NCBI GenBank assembly: GCA_014193115.1
Contig: BJHQ01000003.1
Location: 128,768 to 192,767 of the forward strand
Direction of reading: 5' to 3'
Length of the DNA: 64,000 nucleotides
DNA from: Planctomycetota bacterium
GTDB lineage: Bacteria > Planctomycetota > UBA11346
Each line of letters begins with the position of its first letter. Position 1 is the stretch's first letter. A program made the translations under genes and the position numbers. The notes under the pieces were generated by a model. The model saw only the letters and a list, made by a program, of their open reading frames with translations, had not been told where the DNA came from and ran no database searches. This document shows, in pieces, positions 17,506-26,806 of this stretch.

Positions 17506-18756
17506 TCAGCGCTTGCGGCCCTTGGCGGCGTCGAGCCGGGCCTGGCGGCGGGCGGCGACGCGCAGGGGCAGAGCTTGCAGGCGGATGAAGCCGGTGGCGT
17601 CAGCCTGGTCATAGGCGCCGCCATCGGCCTCCATCGAGGCGATCGCGGCGTCGTACAGCGAATGGCCGGATTCGCGGCCGACCACGATCACGTTGCCGTG
17701 GTACAGGTCGAGGGTCACCTTGCCGTTGACGTGGCGCTGGCTCGATTTCAGGAACGCCATCAGGGCGTCCATCTCTTCGCAGTACCAGAAGCCGAAGTAG
17801 GCCATCTGGGCATAGCGCACGGCCAAGGTGTTCTTGGTGTGGAGCAGGTCGCGGCCGACGGTCAGGGCTTCGAGATCCTGGTGGGCAGCGAGCAGGATGG
17901 TGCCGCCGGGAGTCTCGTAGACGCCGCGGCTCTTCATGCCGACGAAGCGCGACTCGACCATGTCGATCCGGCCGACGCCGTGGCGGTGGCCGAGTTCATT
18001 GGCTTTGATCAGCAGTTCATGGGCCTTCATGCGCTGGCCGTTGATGGCCACCGGCATGCCCAGCTCGAATTCGATGGTGACGGTCTCGCGCTTGGCCTTC
18101 ACCTGTTCGAGCGGCAAGGTCCGCTGATGCATCCGGTCGAGGGGCCGCGCCGCCGGGTCTTCGAGCATCCCGGCTTCAAATGAAATGTGGAGCAGGTTGT
18201 CGTCCGACGACCACGGCTCCTTGGTCGTGGCCTTGACCTCGATGCCGTGCTGGGCGGCATAGGCCATGGCCTCGGTGCGGCCCTTGATGACCTGGTTGAA
18301 GGCCGGGTCGCGCCAGGGGGCGATGATCTTGACCCCGGGCAGCAGGGCATAGGCGGTCAGCTCGAAGCGGACCTGGTCATTGCCCTTGCCGGTGGCGCCG
18401 TGGGCCAGGACCGAGGCCCGCTCGCGCTTGGCGACCTCGACCATGTGCTTGGCGATGATCGGCCGCGCGATCGAGGTGCCGAGCAGATAGCGGCCTTCGT
18501 ACTTGGCGTTCCACGCGATCGTCGGGAACACGAAATCCTTGGTGAATTCCTCGCGGACATCGCGGATCACGCACTTGGTGGCGCCGCTCGCCATGGCCTT
18601 CTTTTCGAGCGGGGCGAAGTCCTCCACCTGGCCGACATCGGCGCAGAAGCAGATCACTTCGTATTCCTGCTCGGCCAGCCAGCGGCAGATCACCGAGGTG
18701 TCGAGCCCACCGGAATAGGCGAGGACGACGCGTTCCTTGGCGGGACGGCTGGGCAT
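17506..18756 (-). CDS. argG: argininosuccinate synthase
   Basis: A 416-residue enzyme, EC 6.3.4.5, joining citrulline and aspartate in arginine synthesis. The ATP-pyrophosphatase motif AYSGGLDTSV is near the N terminus, followed by SVLAHGATGKGNDQVRFE, PWRDPAF and the C-terminal dimer region. Length is normal. The start at 18756 has AGGAG a few bases upstream. The longer frame to 18867 runs into the upstream divergent gene and is not conserved. argH is about 36 kb away rather than adjacent. Confidence 0.97.
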   Translation of the reverse strand: MPSRPAKERVVLAYSGGLDTSVICRWLAEQEYEVICFCADVGQVEDFAPLEKKAMASGATKCVIRDVREEFTKDFVFPTIAWNAKYEGRYLLGTSIARPIIAKHMVEVAKRERASVLAHGATGKGNDQVRFELTAYALLPGVKIIAPWRDPAFNQVIKGRTEAMAYAAQHGIEVKATTKEPWSSDDNLLHISFEAGMLEDPAARPLDRMHQRTLPLEQVKAKRETVTIEFELGMPVAINGQRMKAHELLIKANELGHRHGVGRIDMVESRFVGMKSRGVYETPGGTILLAAHQDLEALTVGRDLLHTKNTLAVRYAQMAYFGFWYCEEMDALMAFLKSSQRHVNGKVTLDLYHGNVIVVGRESGHSLYDAAIASMEADGGAYDQADATGFIRLQALPLRVAARRQARLDAAKGRKR

Positions 18757-18832
18757 GGCGGGCTCCTGACTGGGCGATTCGGTGAAGCGCGGCAGGCTAG
18801 CGCCGTCATCCTCTGGCGCTAGGGCTTGGATC

Positions 18833-20371
18833 ATGGCCGAAACCACTTGGATCCTCCATCGCTTCACCGCCGTTGCCGCCGGGCCGTTGTTCGCCGAATT
18901 GGCGGCGCGGATTCCCGGACTCAGCCGGCATCAGGCCCGTCAGGCGGTGGCCGCTGGTCTGGTCCAGGTCGGCGGAACCGTGTCCGACTTGCCGACTGCG
19001 ACGGTGGCGGCGGGCGATGCCGTCGAAGCCGATTTGCGCCACGGCGTGCGCTCGCCCCTGCTCAAGCGCAAACACGGCGCCCTGCCCCAAGGCCGTCGAC
19101 CGTTCGAGGTGCTGTTCCAGGACGAGCACCTGGTGGTGGTGGACAAATCGCCGGGCGTGCTGGCGGCGCCGACCCACCAGACTTCGCTGGGCATCAAGGC
19201 GGAACGCGGCGCGGTGCCTGAACTGCTCCGCCGGATGTGGAAAGCCAAGGAAGAAGACGCCAAGTTCATCGGCCTGATCCACCGTCTCGACCGCGAGACC
19301 AGCGGCTGCCTGTGCTTCGCCCGGACTCGCGAGGCGCGGTCGTTGCTGTCGGCGCAATTCGCTGGCGAGGCCGCTGGACGCACCTACCGCTGCCTGGTGT
19401 GGGGCCAGCCGCCCCAGGCGGAAGGTGAAATCCGCGGTGTCCAGGGCCGGGACGAGCGCGGTCGGCGGACCTTGAAGGAACGCGCCTCGGAAATTACCAA
19501 GGCAGGCGACGAGCCGGCCAAGGAAGCCGTCACCCGGTGGCGGGTGGTGCAGCGCTTCCGTCGCGGCTGTGAGCTGGCGGTCGAGCTCGGCACCGGGCGC
19601 ACCCACCAGATCCGCATCGCCCTGGCCCACCTCGGCTGCCCGGTGATCGGGGACCGGGTCTATGGCGAGGACCACCGCCAGGGCGAACGGCCCGAGCGCA
19701 TGCTGCTCCACGCCTGGAAGCTGGCTCTGGACCATCCCCGCACCGGCCGGCGGTTGGAAGTCGAAGCGCCGCTCCCGGCGGAGTTCGCCGCTTGGATGCT
19801 GCGATTGGCTGATCCGTCCGCGGCTGTGATCCGGCCCACGGCGACCCGCCCGACCGTCCCGCGCAGGTCACGGGAGGATGAAGACGACGAGGACGATGAC
19901 GACGATGATGACGAGCCAGCTGGTCGCTCAGAACACGCCGGCAGTGGGGACCGCCAGCGCGGCGGAGCATATCAACCTGGCAGAGCGCATTTGCGCGGCG
20001 GAGACCGCCAGCGCGGCGGAGAACCTCAGCGTGGCGGAGACCGCCAGCGTGGCGGAGACCGCCAGCGTGGCGGAGAACCTCAAAGTGGTGGAGACCGCCA
20101 GCGAGGCGGCCGTCCGTTCAAGGTTTGGGGGCCGCGGGAGCGGCCGGCTTCGGGGCCGGAGCCGCGGGAGCGGGAGCGCCCTGGCCGGCGGGAGCGGCCG
20201 GAGCAGCGGCCGGCTTCGCCGCGCCCTGACCAGCGCCGGGCTGGGCCGCCGTCGCAGAACCCTGAGCGGCGGGGGCCGCCTTCTGACCAGCGGGGACGGC
20301 CGGCTTCGCGCCCGGACCGGAAAGGGCGCCCGCCGTCGCCCCGCCCGCCGGGGCCGCGGCGCCCGGAGTGA
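18833..20371 (+). CDS. RluA-family pseudouridine synthase with acidic and RGG-rich tail
   Basis: A 512-residue protein. An N-terminal S4-like RNA-binding domain (LSRHQARQAVAAGLVQVGG) is followed by the RluA catalytic domain. Motifs are VVVDKSPGVLAAPTH, the catalytic HRLDRETSGCLCFAR, GRTHQIRIALAHLGCPVIGD and LLHAWKL. It isomerises uridines in rRNA or tRNA. After residue 345 comes an unusual tail: a D/E-only stretch (348-361), then GGDRQR/GGEPQR repeats (18-bp DNA repeats, RGG-box-like), then an Arg/Pro-rich end. The tail is presumably an RNA-binding extension. Its last 254 bp overlap the 3' end of the convergent gene on the other strand. The enzyme core is certain, while the exact C terminus depends on this overlap being real. 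Confidence 0.9.
   Translation: MAETTWILHRFTAVAAGPLFAELAARIPGLSRHQARQAVAAGLVQVGGTVSDLPTATVAAGDAVEADLRHGVRSPLLKRKHGALPQGRRPFEVLFQDEHLVVVDKSPGVLAAPTHQTSLGIKAERGAVPELLRRMWKAKEEDAKFIGLIHRLDRETSGCLCFARTREARSLLSAQFAGEAAGRTYRCLVWGQPPQAEGEIRGVQGRDERGRRTLKERASEITKAGDEPAKEAVTRWRVVQRFRRGCELAVELGTGRTHQIRIALAHLGCPVIGDRVYGEDHRQGERPERMLLHAWKLALDHPRTGRRLEVEAPLPAEFAAWMLRLADPSAAVIRPTATRPTVPRRSREDEDDEDDDDDDDEPAGRSEHAGSGDRQRGGAYQPGRAHLRGGDRQRGGEPQRGGDRQRGGDRQRGGEPQSGGDRQRGGRPFKVWGPRERPASGPEPRERERPGRRERPEQRPASPRPDQRRAGPPSQNPERRGPPSDQRGRPASRPDRKGRPPSPRPPGPRRPE
19941..20106 (+). repeat. 18-bp tandem repeats coding RGG-like units
   Basis: Repeats of GGCGGAGACCGCCAGCGT and a variant with AACCTC in place of ACCGCC encode alternating GGDRQR and GGEPQR hexapeptides in the tail of the pseudouridine synthase. 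The regular period is visible from about 20000 onward. Confidence 0.75.
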
Positions 20372-21635
20372 CCGGCTGGTCACCGAGCCCACCGAGCTGG
20401 TCGAGCAGGGCCTTCGCCTTGCCTTTCTCTTCGCGGGTGCTGTCGGCGCCGGCCGCAGCTGAGATCACCAGCTTGGCCGCCGCCAGCAGATCCTCAGCAG
20501 ATTTTTTCTTCGCCGGATCGTCGCCGGCAGCGGTTAGCTGCTGCTTGGCCGATTCGGCGAGCAAACGGCCGACGTGCCAGCGGGCGATGCATTTCTGATC
20601 CGGTGAACCGCTGGGCAGCGCGTCAAGGAAGACGAATTCCTGGAGCGCAGACTGGGGTTCGCTGTCGACCAGGGTCAACCCCAGACCGAGCCGGATCTGG
20701 CTGGCCAGTGCGGCGTCGTCGCCGACCGCCGCCAGCAGGTTGCGGTAGATCGCTGCGGCGCCCTTGGCATCGCCCTGGCTGCGCAGCTGCTCAGCCCGCC
20801 AGCGGTTGAAATGCAGACCGGCGGGATCGCCGGGCAGCACCGCGACCCGCTTGGACTGCTCGTTGAACTTGTCCTTGTCGCCGGCGACGGCGGCGATCGC
20901 GGCGCGGACCATCGCCGCCCGGCTGTCGATGTCGGGCTGGTTCAGGATCTTGCCGCGTTCGGCCAGTTCGTCAGCGATCTTGGTGGCTCCGGCAGCATCC
21001 TTGGACAGCGCCAGGTCCATGCCTTGGCGGGCCCGGGCATCGAGCCACAGCCGGTGGGGCAGTTCTTCGTCCTTGGGTTTGACCGGAGGCTTGCCCGGTT
21101 CGGGCAAGGCGAATTTCGGGCCATAGGTTTCGGCAATCCGGGCATACTGCTTGGCCGCCAGGTCGTAGCGCCCAGCCTGCTCCCACATTTCGGCCGAGGC
21201 GAAGGCACCATAGACGATCTCGGGTTCGCTCTGGCCGCCATCGGCCAGGGCCGCGAAATCCTCGGCCGCCTTGGCGTACTGTCCGCGATCCCGCGATTCG
21301 ACCGCCTTGCTCCAGAACCCGTCGGCGACCTGGAAATTGAACACGATCCGGGTGACATCGCTTTGACGCAGCGACTGCGGTTTGGCGTCTTTGCTTTGGG
21401 CATACCAGACGAAGTCGGTTGACTCGCGCACCACCCAACCGACTGCCGGGCTGCCGTTCTTGCGCTCGATACGGTCCTTTTCAGCGGCAAACACGACGCC
21501 TGGTGCGCTTAGGGCGACCAAAGCGAGCAGACAGGGCAGGAACCGCCAAGGCGCCAAGGAGCCAAGGGTGCGAGGGGTGGCGATGGGAGACATGGGGATG
21601 GGCCCTGGCAATGACCGGGATGCGCTGGTGTTCAT
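20118..21635 (-). CDS. exported TPR-like protein with Ala/Pro-rich tail
   Basis: A 505-residue protein, third gene of the - strand operon. The start at 21635 has GGAGAG just upstream. A long N terminus precedes a signal peptide (RFLPCLLALVALSAPGVVFAAEK). Part of it is encoded by a CCGCCAAGGCGCCAAGG dispersed repeat (LGSLAPWRF). The next 60 residues are a beta-rich module (RIERKNGSPAVGWVVRESTDFVWYAQ), like that of the preceding gene. Then come TPR-like helices (GQYAKAAEDFAALADGG, AGRYDLAAKQYARIAETYG). The last 100 residues are low-complexity Ala/Pro/Gly and overlap the convergent pseudouridine synthase gene. Function is unknown; probably periplasmic scaffold. Confidence 0.75.
   Translation of the reverse strand: MNTSASRSLPGPIPMSPIATPRTLGSLAPWRFLPCLLALVALSAPGVVFAAEKDRIERKNGSPAVGWVVRESTDFVWYAQSKDAKPQSLRQSDVTRIVFNFQVADGFWSKAVESRDRGQYAKAAEDFAALADGGQSEPEIVYGAFASAEMWEQAGRYDLAAKQYARIAETYGPKFALPEPGKPPVKPKDEELPHRLWLDARARQGMDLALSKDAAGATKIADELAERGKILNQPDIDSRAAMVRAAIAAVAGDKDKFNEQSKRVAVLPGDPAGLHFNRWRAEQLRSQGDAKGAAAIYRNLLAAVGDDAALASQIRLGLGLTLVDSEPQSALQEFVFLDALPSGSPDQKCIARWHVGRLLAESAKQQLTAAGDDPAKKKSAEDLLAAAKLVISAAAGADSTREEKGKAKALLDQLGGLGDQPVTPGAAAPAGGATAGALSGPGAKPAVPAGQKAAPAAQGSATAAQPGAGQGAAKPAAAPAAPAGQGAPAPAAPAPKPAAPAAPKP
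21541..21567. repeat. CGCCAAGG interspersed repeat inside a signal-peptide region
   Basis: AACCGCCAAGGCGCCAAGG followed by AGCCAAGGG. On the - strand it is read in frame as part of the N terminus of the 505-residue exported protein. A related GTGGCG triple repeat lies at 21652-21682 between the two genes. Confidence 0.55.
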
Positions 21636-21690
21636 GCGGGGCTCTCCCCGATCCGTGGCGCCGTGGCGTCGTGGCGATTGCTCCATGGCA

Positions 21691-22722
21691 TCACGGGCGG
21701 TTGGCGTTGACGCGGTAGTCGCGCTTGTCGAGGTCGCTGATCGACGGATCCTTGGTGATCCGGTCATAGGCCTGTTTGAGCAGCGATTTCGCTTCTGGAC
21801 GGACCATCGGGCCGGCGTCGGTGCCGAACGCGGCCAAGGCCGCCTGGTCGAAGGCCGCCACCGCTGAGGCCCCGTCGGGCTTGGCTAACAGCAGTCGGGC
21901 CTGGATGACGTGGGCCCGGGCGCGGTCCGCGCCGTCGGCAGCGCTGAAGCACACTTTCTTCAGCAGGGCCAGGGCGTCCGCCTCTCTGCCGGCCTTGATC
22001 AAGTCGCCGGCCAATTCGACCGCGGCGCCACCCCATTCCGCGGCATTGGCCACCGGATCGAGGGGCTTGATCACTGGATCGAGGGCAGCTGCAGCGTCGG
22101 CGAACTTGCCTTGGGTGCGGAGCAGCTCGGCGGTGCCGCGGGCGGCCATCGCCGCGGCGACCGGACCGGCCTCACCAGCCATCCCCTTCAGCCGGGTGAA
22201 GGCCGCTTCGGCCTCGGGAACCTTGCCGGCCAGAGCCAGGGCCCTGCCTTTCAGGAACAGGGCGTCGATCAGCCGGGGGCTGCGCGGAGCCTGTTTCTCC
22301 AAGGCCTCGCAGGCGGCGACGGCCTCGGTGAACTTCTTGTCGCCGATGTAGGCCTCGGTCAGCTTCAGCGAGGCGATTTCTTGCAGATGGGTGTATTTCG
22401 CGCTGGTTGTGGCCTTGGTCAGCGGGACGGTCGCCTTGGCCCATTCGCCGGCAGCCAGGTGCTTGAGCCCGACCTCCAGATAGGGATCGAGGGTCGATTC
22501 GTACTCGATCCGCAGGTATTGGCCCCGTTTCAGTTCGGACTTCGCTTGGCCGCCCTTGTTGTCGAGGGCGTACGAGACGCCATCGAAGGTCTCGGTGAGG
22601 ATCCACGCGGTGATGTTCTTGCCGCCCTCGCGGAAGATGGTGGCGGGCGCGGATTCGACCGCGTTGCAGAAGGCCGCGAGCAGCATCGCGGCCAGGCTGA
22701 TGCGCAAGGCGGAGGCGATCAT
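21691..22722 (-). CDS. exported TPR-like protein
   Basis: A 343-residue protein with signal peptide (MIASALRISLAAMLLAAFCNAVESA). A short beta module follows (TIFREGGKNITAWILTETFDGVSYAL), similar to that in the next gene. Then come helical TPR-like repeats (EWAKATVPLTKA, KKFTEAVAACEALEKQAPRSPRLIDALFLKGRALALAGKVPEAEAAFTRL, QGKFADAAAALDPVIKPLD). Its ATG overlaps the stop of the 1263-residue gene upstream (ATGA), so the two are translationally coupled. The family is not identified. The repeated beta module plus TPR plan in two consecutive genes suggests they act together. Confidence 0.8.
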   Translation of the reverse strand: MIASALRISLAAMLLAAFCNAVESAPATIFREGGKNITAWILTETFDGVSYALDNKGGQAKSELKRGQYLRIEYESTLDPYLEVGLKHLAAGEWAKATVPLTKATTSAKYTHLQEIASLKLTEAYIGDKKFTEAVAACEALEKQAPRSPRLIDALFLKGRALALAGKVPEAEAAFTRLKGMAGEAGPVAAAMAARGTAELLRTQGKFADAAAALDPVIKPLDPVANAAEWGGAAVELAGDLIKAGREADALALLKKVCFSAADGADRARAHVIQARLLLAKPDGASAVAAFDQAALAAFGTDAGPMVRPEAKSLLKQAYDRITKDPSISDLDKRDYRVNANRP

Positions 22723-25700
22723 GGCTTGCTCCCGGCGGCGGTCGTGCTGCTGGTGGTCGCGGGCGTCGCGCTGCCAGTCACCGTGGCGCTGGCCGCAGCC
22801 GTGGCGCTTCCTGCTGCAGCGGTGGCGCTGCCGCCGATCGGTTCTGGTACCGGCTCAGGCGCTGGGGTCGGCGGCGCTTTGCCGACCTCCCAGAGGATGC
22901 GCAGGGGTTCATCATCGCGGTCTTTGACGTCGATCAGCTCGAACTTGGGCGCGCCGGCATCGACGAACACCTGCACCGTGGTGCCATTGTCGTCGATCGG
23001 ATCGAGCCGGTAGGTCGGCTTCTGCTGGACACCGTTGACGGCGTAGATGCCGAGGAAGCGCTGGGCCAGCTCAACCGCTTGCGGGCTGGCGGGGCGGCGG
23101 ACTCGAGGATCGTCGGTGATGCCGCCTTGGCTGACCGGGGCCTTGCACAAATCGCGGGTCAGGTCGCTGCGGTTGACGTTGATCCAGCGCAGCCGGTTGT
23201 TGATCGGTTCGAGATCGTTCAGGGCCGCGGACAGCTCCAGCACCTGGATCGCCGCCATCCAGAAACCTTCGCTGCCTTGGGTGATCTTGCTGCGGTTGTC
23301 GATGGCGATGTCCCGGGCCTTGGACAGTTCGGCCTTGGGCACCGCTTCGCCGCCGCTCTTCAGCCGGTCGAGCACCAATTCGACGAAGGCCGTGCTGAAG
23401 TCCTCGTCCCACGGATCGTAGTCGAACAGCTCGCTGAACAGCTTCTGCGCCTCCTGCTTGCGGCCGGCGGAGCGATAGGCGTCGGCCAGCCGGGCCCGGC
23501 TGCGGATGTCCTGGGACAAAGCCTGGGTGGTGGCATCGAGATCGTCGAGGGCGCTGACGAACTGCTGGAGCAGGGTCGCGCCGAGCCGGTCCTTCTGCTT
23601 GTCGATATCGGCGCGCAGCTCCCGGGCAGAGACCACCGCCCGCACGAAATCCAGCGGCTTTTCGCCGAAATCCTTGACCAAGCCGCCTTTTTCCCAATAC
23701 GCCTTGATCGGCGTCTTGTCCTCCAGCAGATCGCGGACCTTGAGCCACGACGGGCGGAGCTCCTGGCGGCTGCCGAGCAGTTTCTCTTTTTCGTCGAGCC
23801 AGGCCTTGGGATCGGTGCGGAAGGATTCCATCGGCTTCGAGGCCTTCAGCACGTCGCGGAACAGCTCGTACAGGCGCACCGCCCGGGCGTGCTCACCAGC
23901 TTCCCACAGCAGGTCGGCGACCAGCCAGATTTCGCTCGGTTTGCTGGTTTTACCAAGGCGCGGTTCGTACAGGTCGGCGAAGGCCCGCTTGGCGGTGGTC
24001 TCGATGTCGGCCATCTTCTGGGCGGAGTCGCTCGGCACTTTGCCGTTGGTGCGCATCCAGTCGGCCTGGACCCGGATCGAATTGAACACGAAGGCGAGGT
24101 TGGACGCAGCCCGATCGACTTTGGCCTGCTGGCTGGCCAGCTTGGTCCGCAGTTTTCCGTGGGCGGCATAGGCCTGTTGATAGCGCGACCAGTTGGCGAG
24201 CAGCGGCGCCGGGTCGCTCTTGCCGGTGGCGGTGTTGACCGACTTGTAGAACTCGCCGGCCGCTCGGCACAGGTCGGACAGGGCCTGGGCGGCGATGGCC
24301 TCGTCGCTCGGCGGGCTGGACAGCAGCAGCGGACCGAGCTTGTCCATGACCTCGGCGAAGCGGCCCTGTTTGATCGCCAGGAACTGGCGGATCGATTCGA
24401 TCTGGGCGGCGTCGCGCTGGGCCTCCTTCGGCACCGGCTGCTTGGCGAGCAGGGGCTTGATCTCGGACTCGCGCTGATCGCAGCGCTTGAGCAGATCCTT
24501 GGCCAGCTCGTCGCGCTTGGTCTTGGTCCCGTCGCCGTCCTTTTCCAGTTTGTCGATCCAGCTCTGCAAGGCGTTGGCGGCGATGCCGAAACCCTTGCCG
24601 GTCTGCTCCGGGCGCTTTTTGACCAGGGCGTCGGCATCGGCCAGGGCACTCTCAAATTCGCCCTTGCGGATCTTTTCATAGATCGGCAGCCACAACAGGT
24701 TGTCGCCGGTGTCCTCGGGACTGATCTTCTGGGCGAGTTCGATGACCTGGTTGGACAGGCTCTGGGCTGCGGGCAGTTTGACTTCGGCCGCGCCGTTCAG
24801 CGAAAACACCAGGCCGTTCTTCACCAGGCGCTGCACATGCAGGCCGAGCGCATTGAACTTTTCGTCCTTGCCGCGCCAGGGATTGCCCTTGGCCTTGGCT
24901 TCGCCGTTGCGCGCCGCGATCCGGCGCAGGCCGTCGATGACCGTCGCCGAGGCCTGCAGGTGCAGCCCGAGGCCGGAATAGGCCGCGGCCAGGCGTTCGT
25001 AGATCTGCGGCGCCAGTTCGATCCAGGCGGCCTGGTCGGTGGTGCTCAGGCCGAGCAGCCCACCGCGCAGGGAATCGATGGCCGACACCGTGAATTGACG
25101 GATTTTCGCCGGATCCGTCGTCTGATCCTTTTCCCGCAGCAGGGCCTTGGCGGTGTTGAGCGCGCCATTGGGGTCGGCGGGTACCGGCTGGGCACCGTAA
25201 TCGCCGCTGCCGCCGCCGCCGGTATTGCTGACCTGCCAGGTGATCCATTCCCCGGCATTGGCCGCGTAGCGGTTGCCTTTGGCTCCGGCCACGGCGCTGA
25301 ACAGGTTCTTGGCGGTGGAAGTGTCCTTGGCGATCAGGTGCAGCCGGGCGGCGGCGATCCACACCTTCGAGGCGGTTTCCGCCAACTCGGGATCCTTGCC
25401 GTCGGGCCGCACCACCTGGCTGTCCTTGTAGCCTTCCTGGAACTGCTTCCACAGGGCCTGGCCGCGCTTGATCGCGGCGTCGTCGCCGACATCGACGCAC
25501 CATTTCAGGGCGTTGGCCCACAGGTTGACCTGCAACAAGGTGAAGCCGGCGCGCTGGGCGGGATCCTTGAAGTCGGTCGGCTTGACCTTGAAGACCTCCT
25601 GCATGTTCGAATCGACATCGTTGGCGGCGCATTCCTTCAGGCCCTGGCGGTTGCCCTCGGCGAGCAGCACCGCGATCCTCGCCCGCAGCGGCGGATACAT

Positions 25701-26510
25701 CTCACCCCACAAGAAATCCACGTCGATCAGGCTCTTGGCGTGGGTCTTGGTGACACCGGCCAGGAACGCCTTGGCCGGTGTGGGGTCGATGCCCCAGGCC
25801 TGGCCGCGGGTGGCGATCTCGCGCAAGGCGATGTGGGCGATCACGAAGCTCTGGAGGGCCTCATCCCACAGCAGGCAGCTTTTATGGGCCAGGGCCTGCC
25901 ATTCCTTGCCCTCCTGGTCGAGATTGGCGATCTTTTCGTCATTGTCCTTGGCGAATTTCTGCGCCGCGGCGACCTTTGCGGCGAATTCAGCGCCGGCGAT
26001 CTTGACCAGCTGCTCGACCGCCCGGGTGACTTTGGCTTTTTTTTCAGGCGCCCAATTGGCGGCGCCGGTGAGCGGCGGCGGGCTTTCCGGGTTTACCTCT
26101 TTGGCGACGTCGTTGACCTGGCGGATCATCCCGCTGGCGGCGGCGATGATCTTGCGCGCGACCGCGGGCACCTGGTCGCCGGCGCCTTCGATCTCCTTCT
26201 GCAAGGTGTCGGCCTCTTTGAACAGGGCATCGGCGTTGGCCCCGGTCAAAACGTTGCGGAAATGGTCGATCCAGTACCAGCGCAGGGTTTTGGCGTACCA
26301 GTCGCCGGCATCGGGATGGCCGGCCTGGGCAAAGGCCGCGACCTGGCGCTCACCGGTCAGACGGAATTCCGCGGCGATCAGCTTGGCCACGGCGTCGAAC
26401 TGGGCGTCACGGGCGGCTTCGGCGGCGGGACCGGACTCGCCGGCCATGGCCCCGGGGCAGAACGCTCCGGCCGCGAGGGCGAGCAGGCAGGGGACGATGG
26501 CGGGACGCAT
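22719..26510 (-). CDS. very large exported helical-repeat protein
   Basis: A 1263-residue protein that heads the operon. The signal peptide is MRPAIVPCLLALAAGAFCPGAMAG. Nearly the whole mature protein is predicted helical with scattered TPR-like units (LWEAGEHARAVRLYELFRDVL, ADAYRSAGRKQEAQKLFSELFDYDPWD). It ends in a beta segment (TYRLDPIDDNGTTVQVFVDAGAPKFELIDV) and a low-complexity Pro/Ala/Thr tail. No enzyme motif is visible. It is presumably a periplasmic scaffold or an outer-membrane-associated protein. The two smaller exported proteins downstream are in the same transcription unit. No assigned family. Confidence 0.85.
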   Translation of the reverse strand: MRPAIVPCLLALAAGAFCPGAMAGESGPAAEAARDAQFDAVAKLIAAEFRLTGERQVAAFAQAGHPDAGDWYAKTLRWYWIDHFRNVLTGANADALFKEADTLQKEIEGAGDQVPAVARKIIAAASGMIRQVNDVAKEVNPESPPPLTGAANWAPEKKAKVTRAVEQLVKIAGAEFAAKVAAAQKFAKDNDEKIANLDQEGKEWQALAHKSCLLWDEALQSFVIAHIALREIATRGQAWGIDPTPAKAFLAGVTKTHAKSLIDVDFLWGEMYPPLRARIAVLLAEGNRQGLKECAANDVDSNMQEVFKVKPTDFKDPAQRAGFTLLQVNLWANALKWCVDVGDDAAIKRGQALWKQFQEGYKDSQVVRPDGKDPELAETASKVWIAAARLHLIAKDTSTAKNLFSAVAGAKGNRYAANAGEWITWQVSNTGGGGSGDYGAQPVPADPNGALNTAKALLREKDQTTDPAKIRQFTVSAIDSLRGGLLGLSTTDQAAWIELAPQIYERLAAAYSGLGLHLQASATVIDGLRRIAARNGEAKAKGNPWRGKDEKFNALGLHVQRLVKNGLVFSLNGAAEVKLPAAQSLSNQVIELAQKISPEDTGDNLLWLPIYEKIRKGEFESALADADALVKKRPEQTGKGFGIAANALQSWIDKLEKDGDGTKTKRDELAKDLLKRCDQRESEIKPLLAKQPVPKEAQRDAAQIESIRQFLAIKQGRFAEVMDKLGPLLLSSPPSDEAIAAQALSDLCRAAGEFYKSVNTATGKSDPAPLLANWSRYQQAYAAHGKLRTKLASQQAKVDRAASNLAFVFNSIRVQADWMRTNGKVPSDSAQKMADIETTAKRAFADLYEPRLGKTSKPSEIWLVADLLWEAGEHARAVRLYELFRDVLKASKPMESFRTDPKAWLDEKEKLLGSRQELRPSWLKVRDLLEDKTPIKAYWEKGGLVKDFGEKPLDFVRAVVSARELRADIDKQKDRLGATLLQQFVSALDDLDATTQALSQDIRSRARLADAYRSAGRKQEAQKLFSELFDYDPWDEDFSTAFVELVLDRLKSGGEAVPKAELSKARDIAIDNRSKITQGSEGFWMAAIQVLELSAALNDLEPINNRLRWINVNRSDLTRDLCKAPVSQGGITDDPRVRRPASPQAVELAQRFLGIYAVNGVQQKPTYRLDPIDDNGTTVQVFVDAGAPKFELIDVKDRDDEPLRILWEVGKAPPTPAPEPVPEPIGGSATAAAGSATAAASATVTGSATPATTSSTTAAGSKP

Positions 26511-26806
26511 GGGAACCTCGGTGGGCCAACGCGCTCGACCGGAGCCAGTTCACTCCGCGAACGCCGGGTTGAGGATGCGGGCACGACCATCGTTGCCAGC
26601 GTCGAGAACCGGCTTTCAGCAGGTGTGGCACTCAGCACAGGCTGGCCGCCAGCCGGGCATTGAACGGGAATTGGCAGCAGGGAACGGACGGAGCAGCCGA
26701 CCGCCTCCTGGCGGTGCTGTCGGATGCCGCCTGCGCTCCGGGATTGCAATTTCCCACTCCCCCACATAGTGCCACGCCCAACCGCGCCGCGCCCAAGGCA
26801 TTCCGT

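Noticed and set aside
23079-26663. A 1194-residue open frame antisense to the large exported protein
   Set aside because: No signal, domain or ribosome site; its Gly/Leu/Gln-rich composition is what the antisense of a GC-rich helical gene gives. The - strand frame has a signal peptide and operon coupling.
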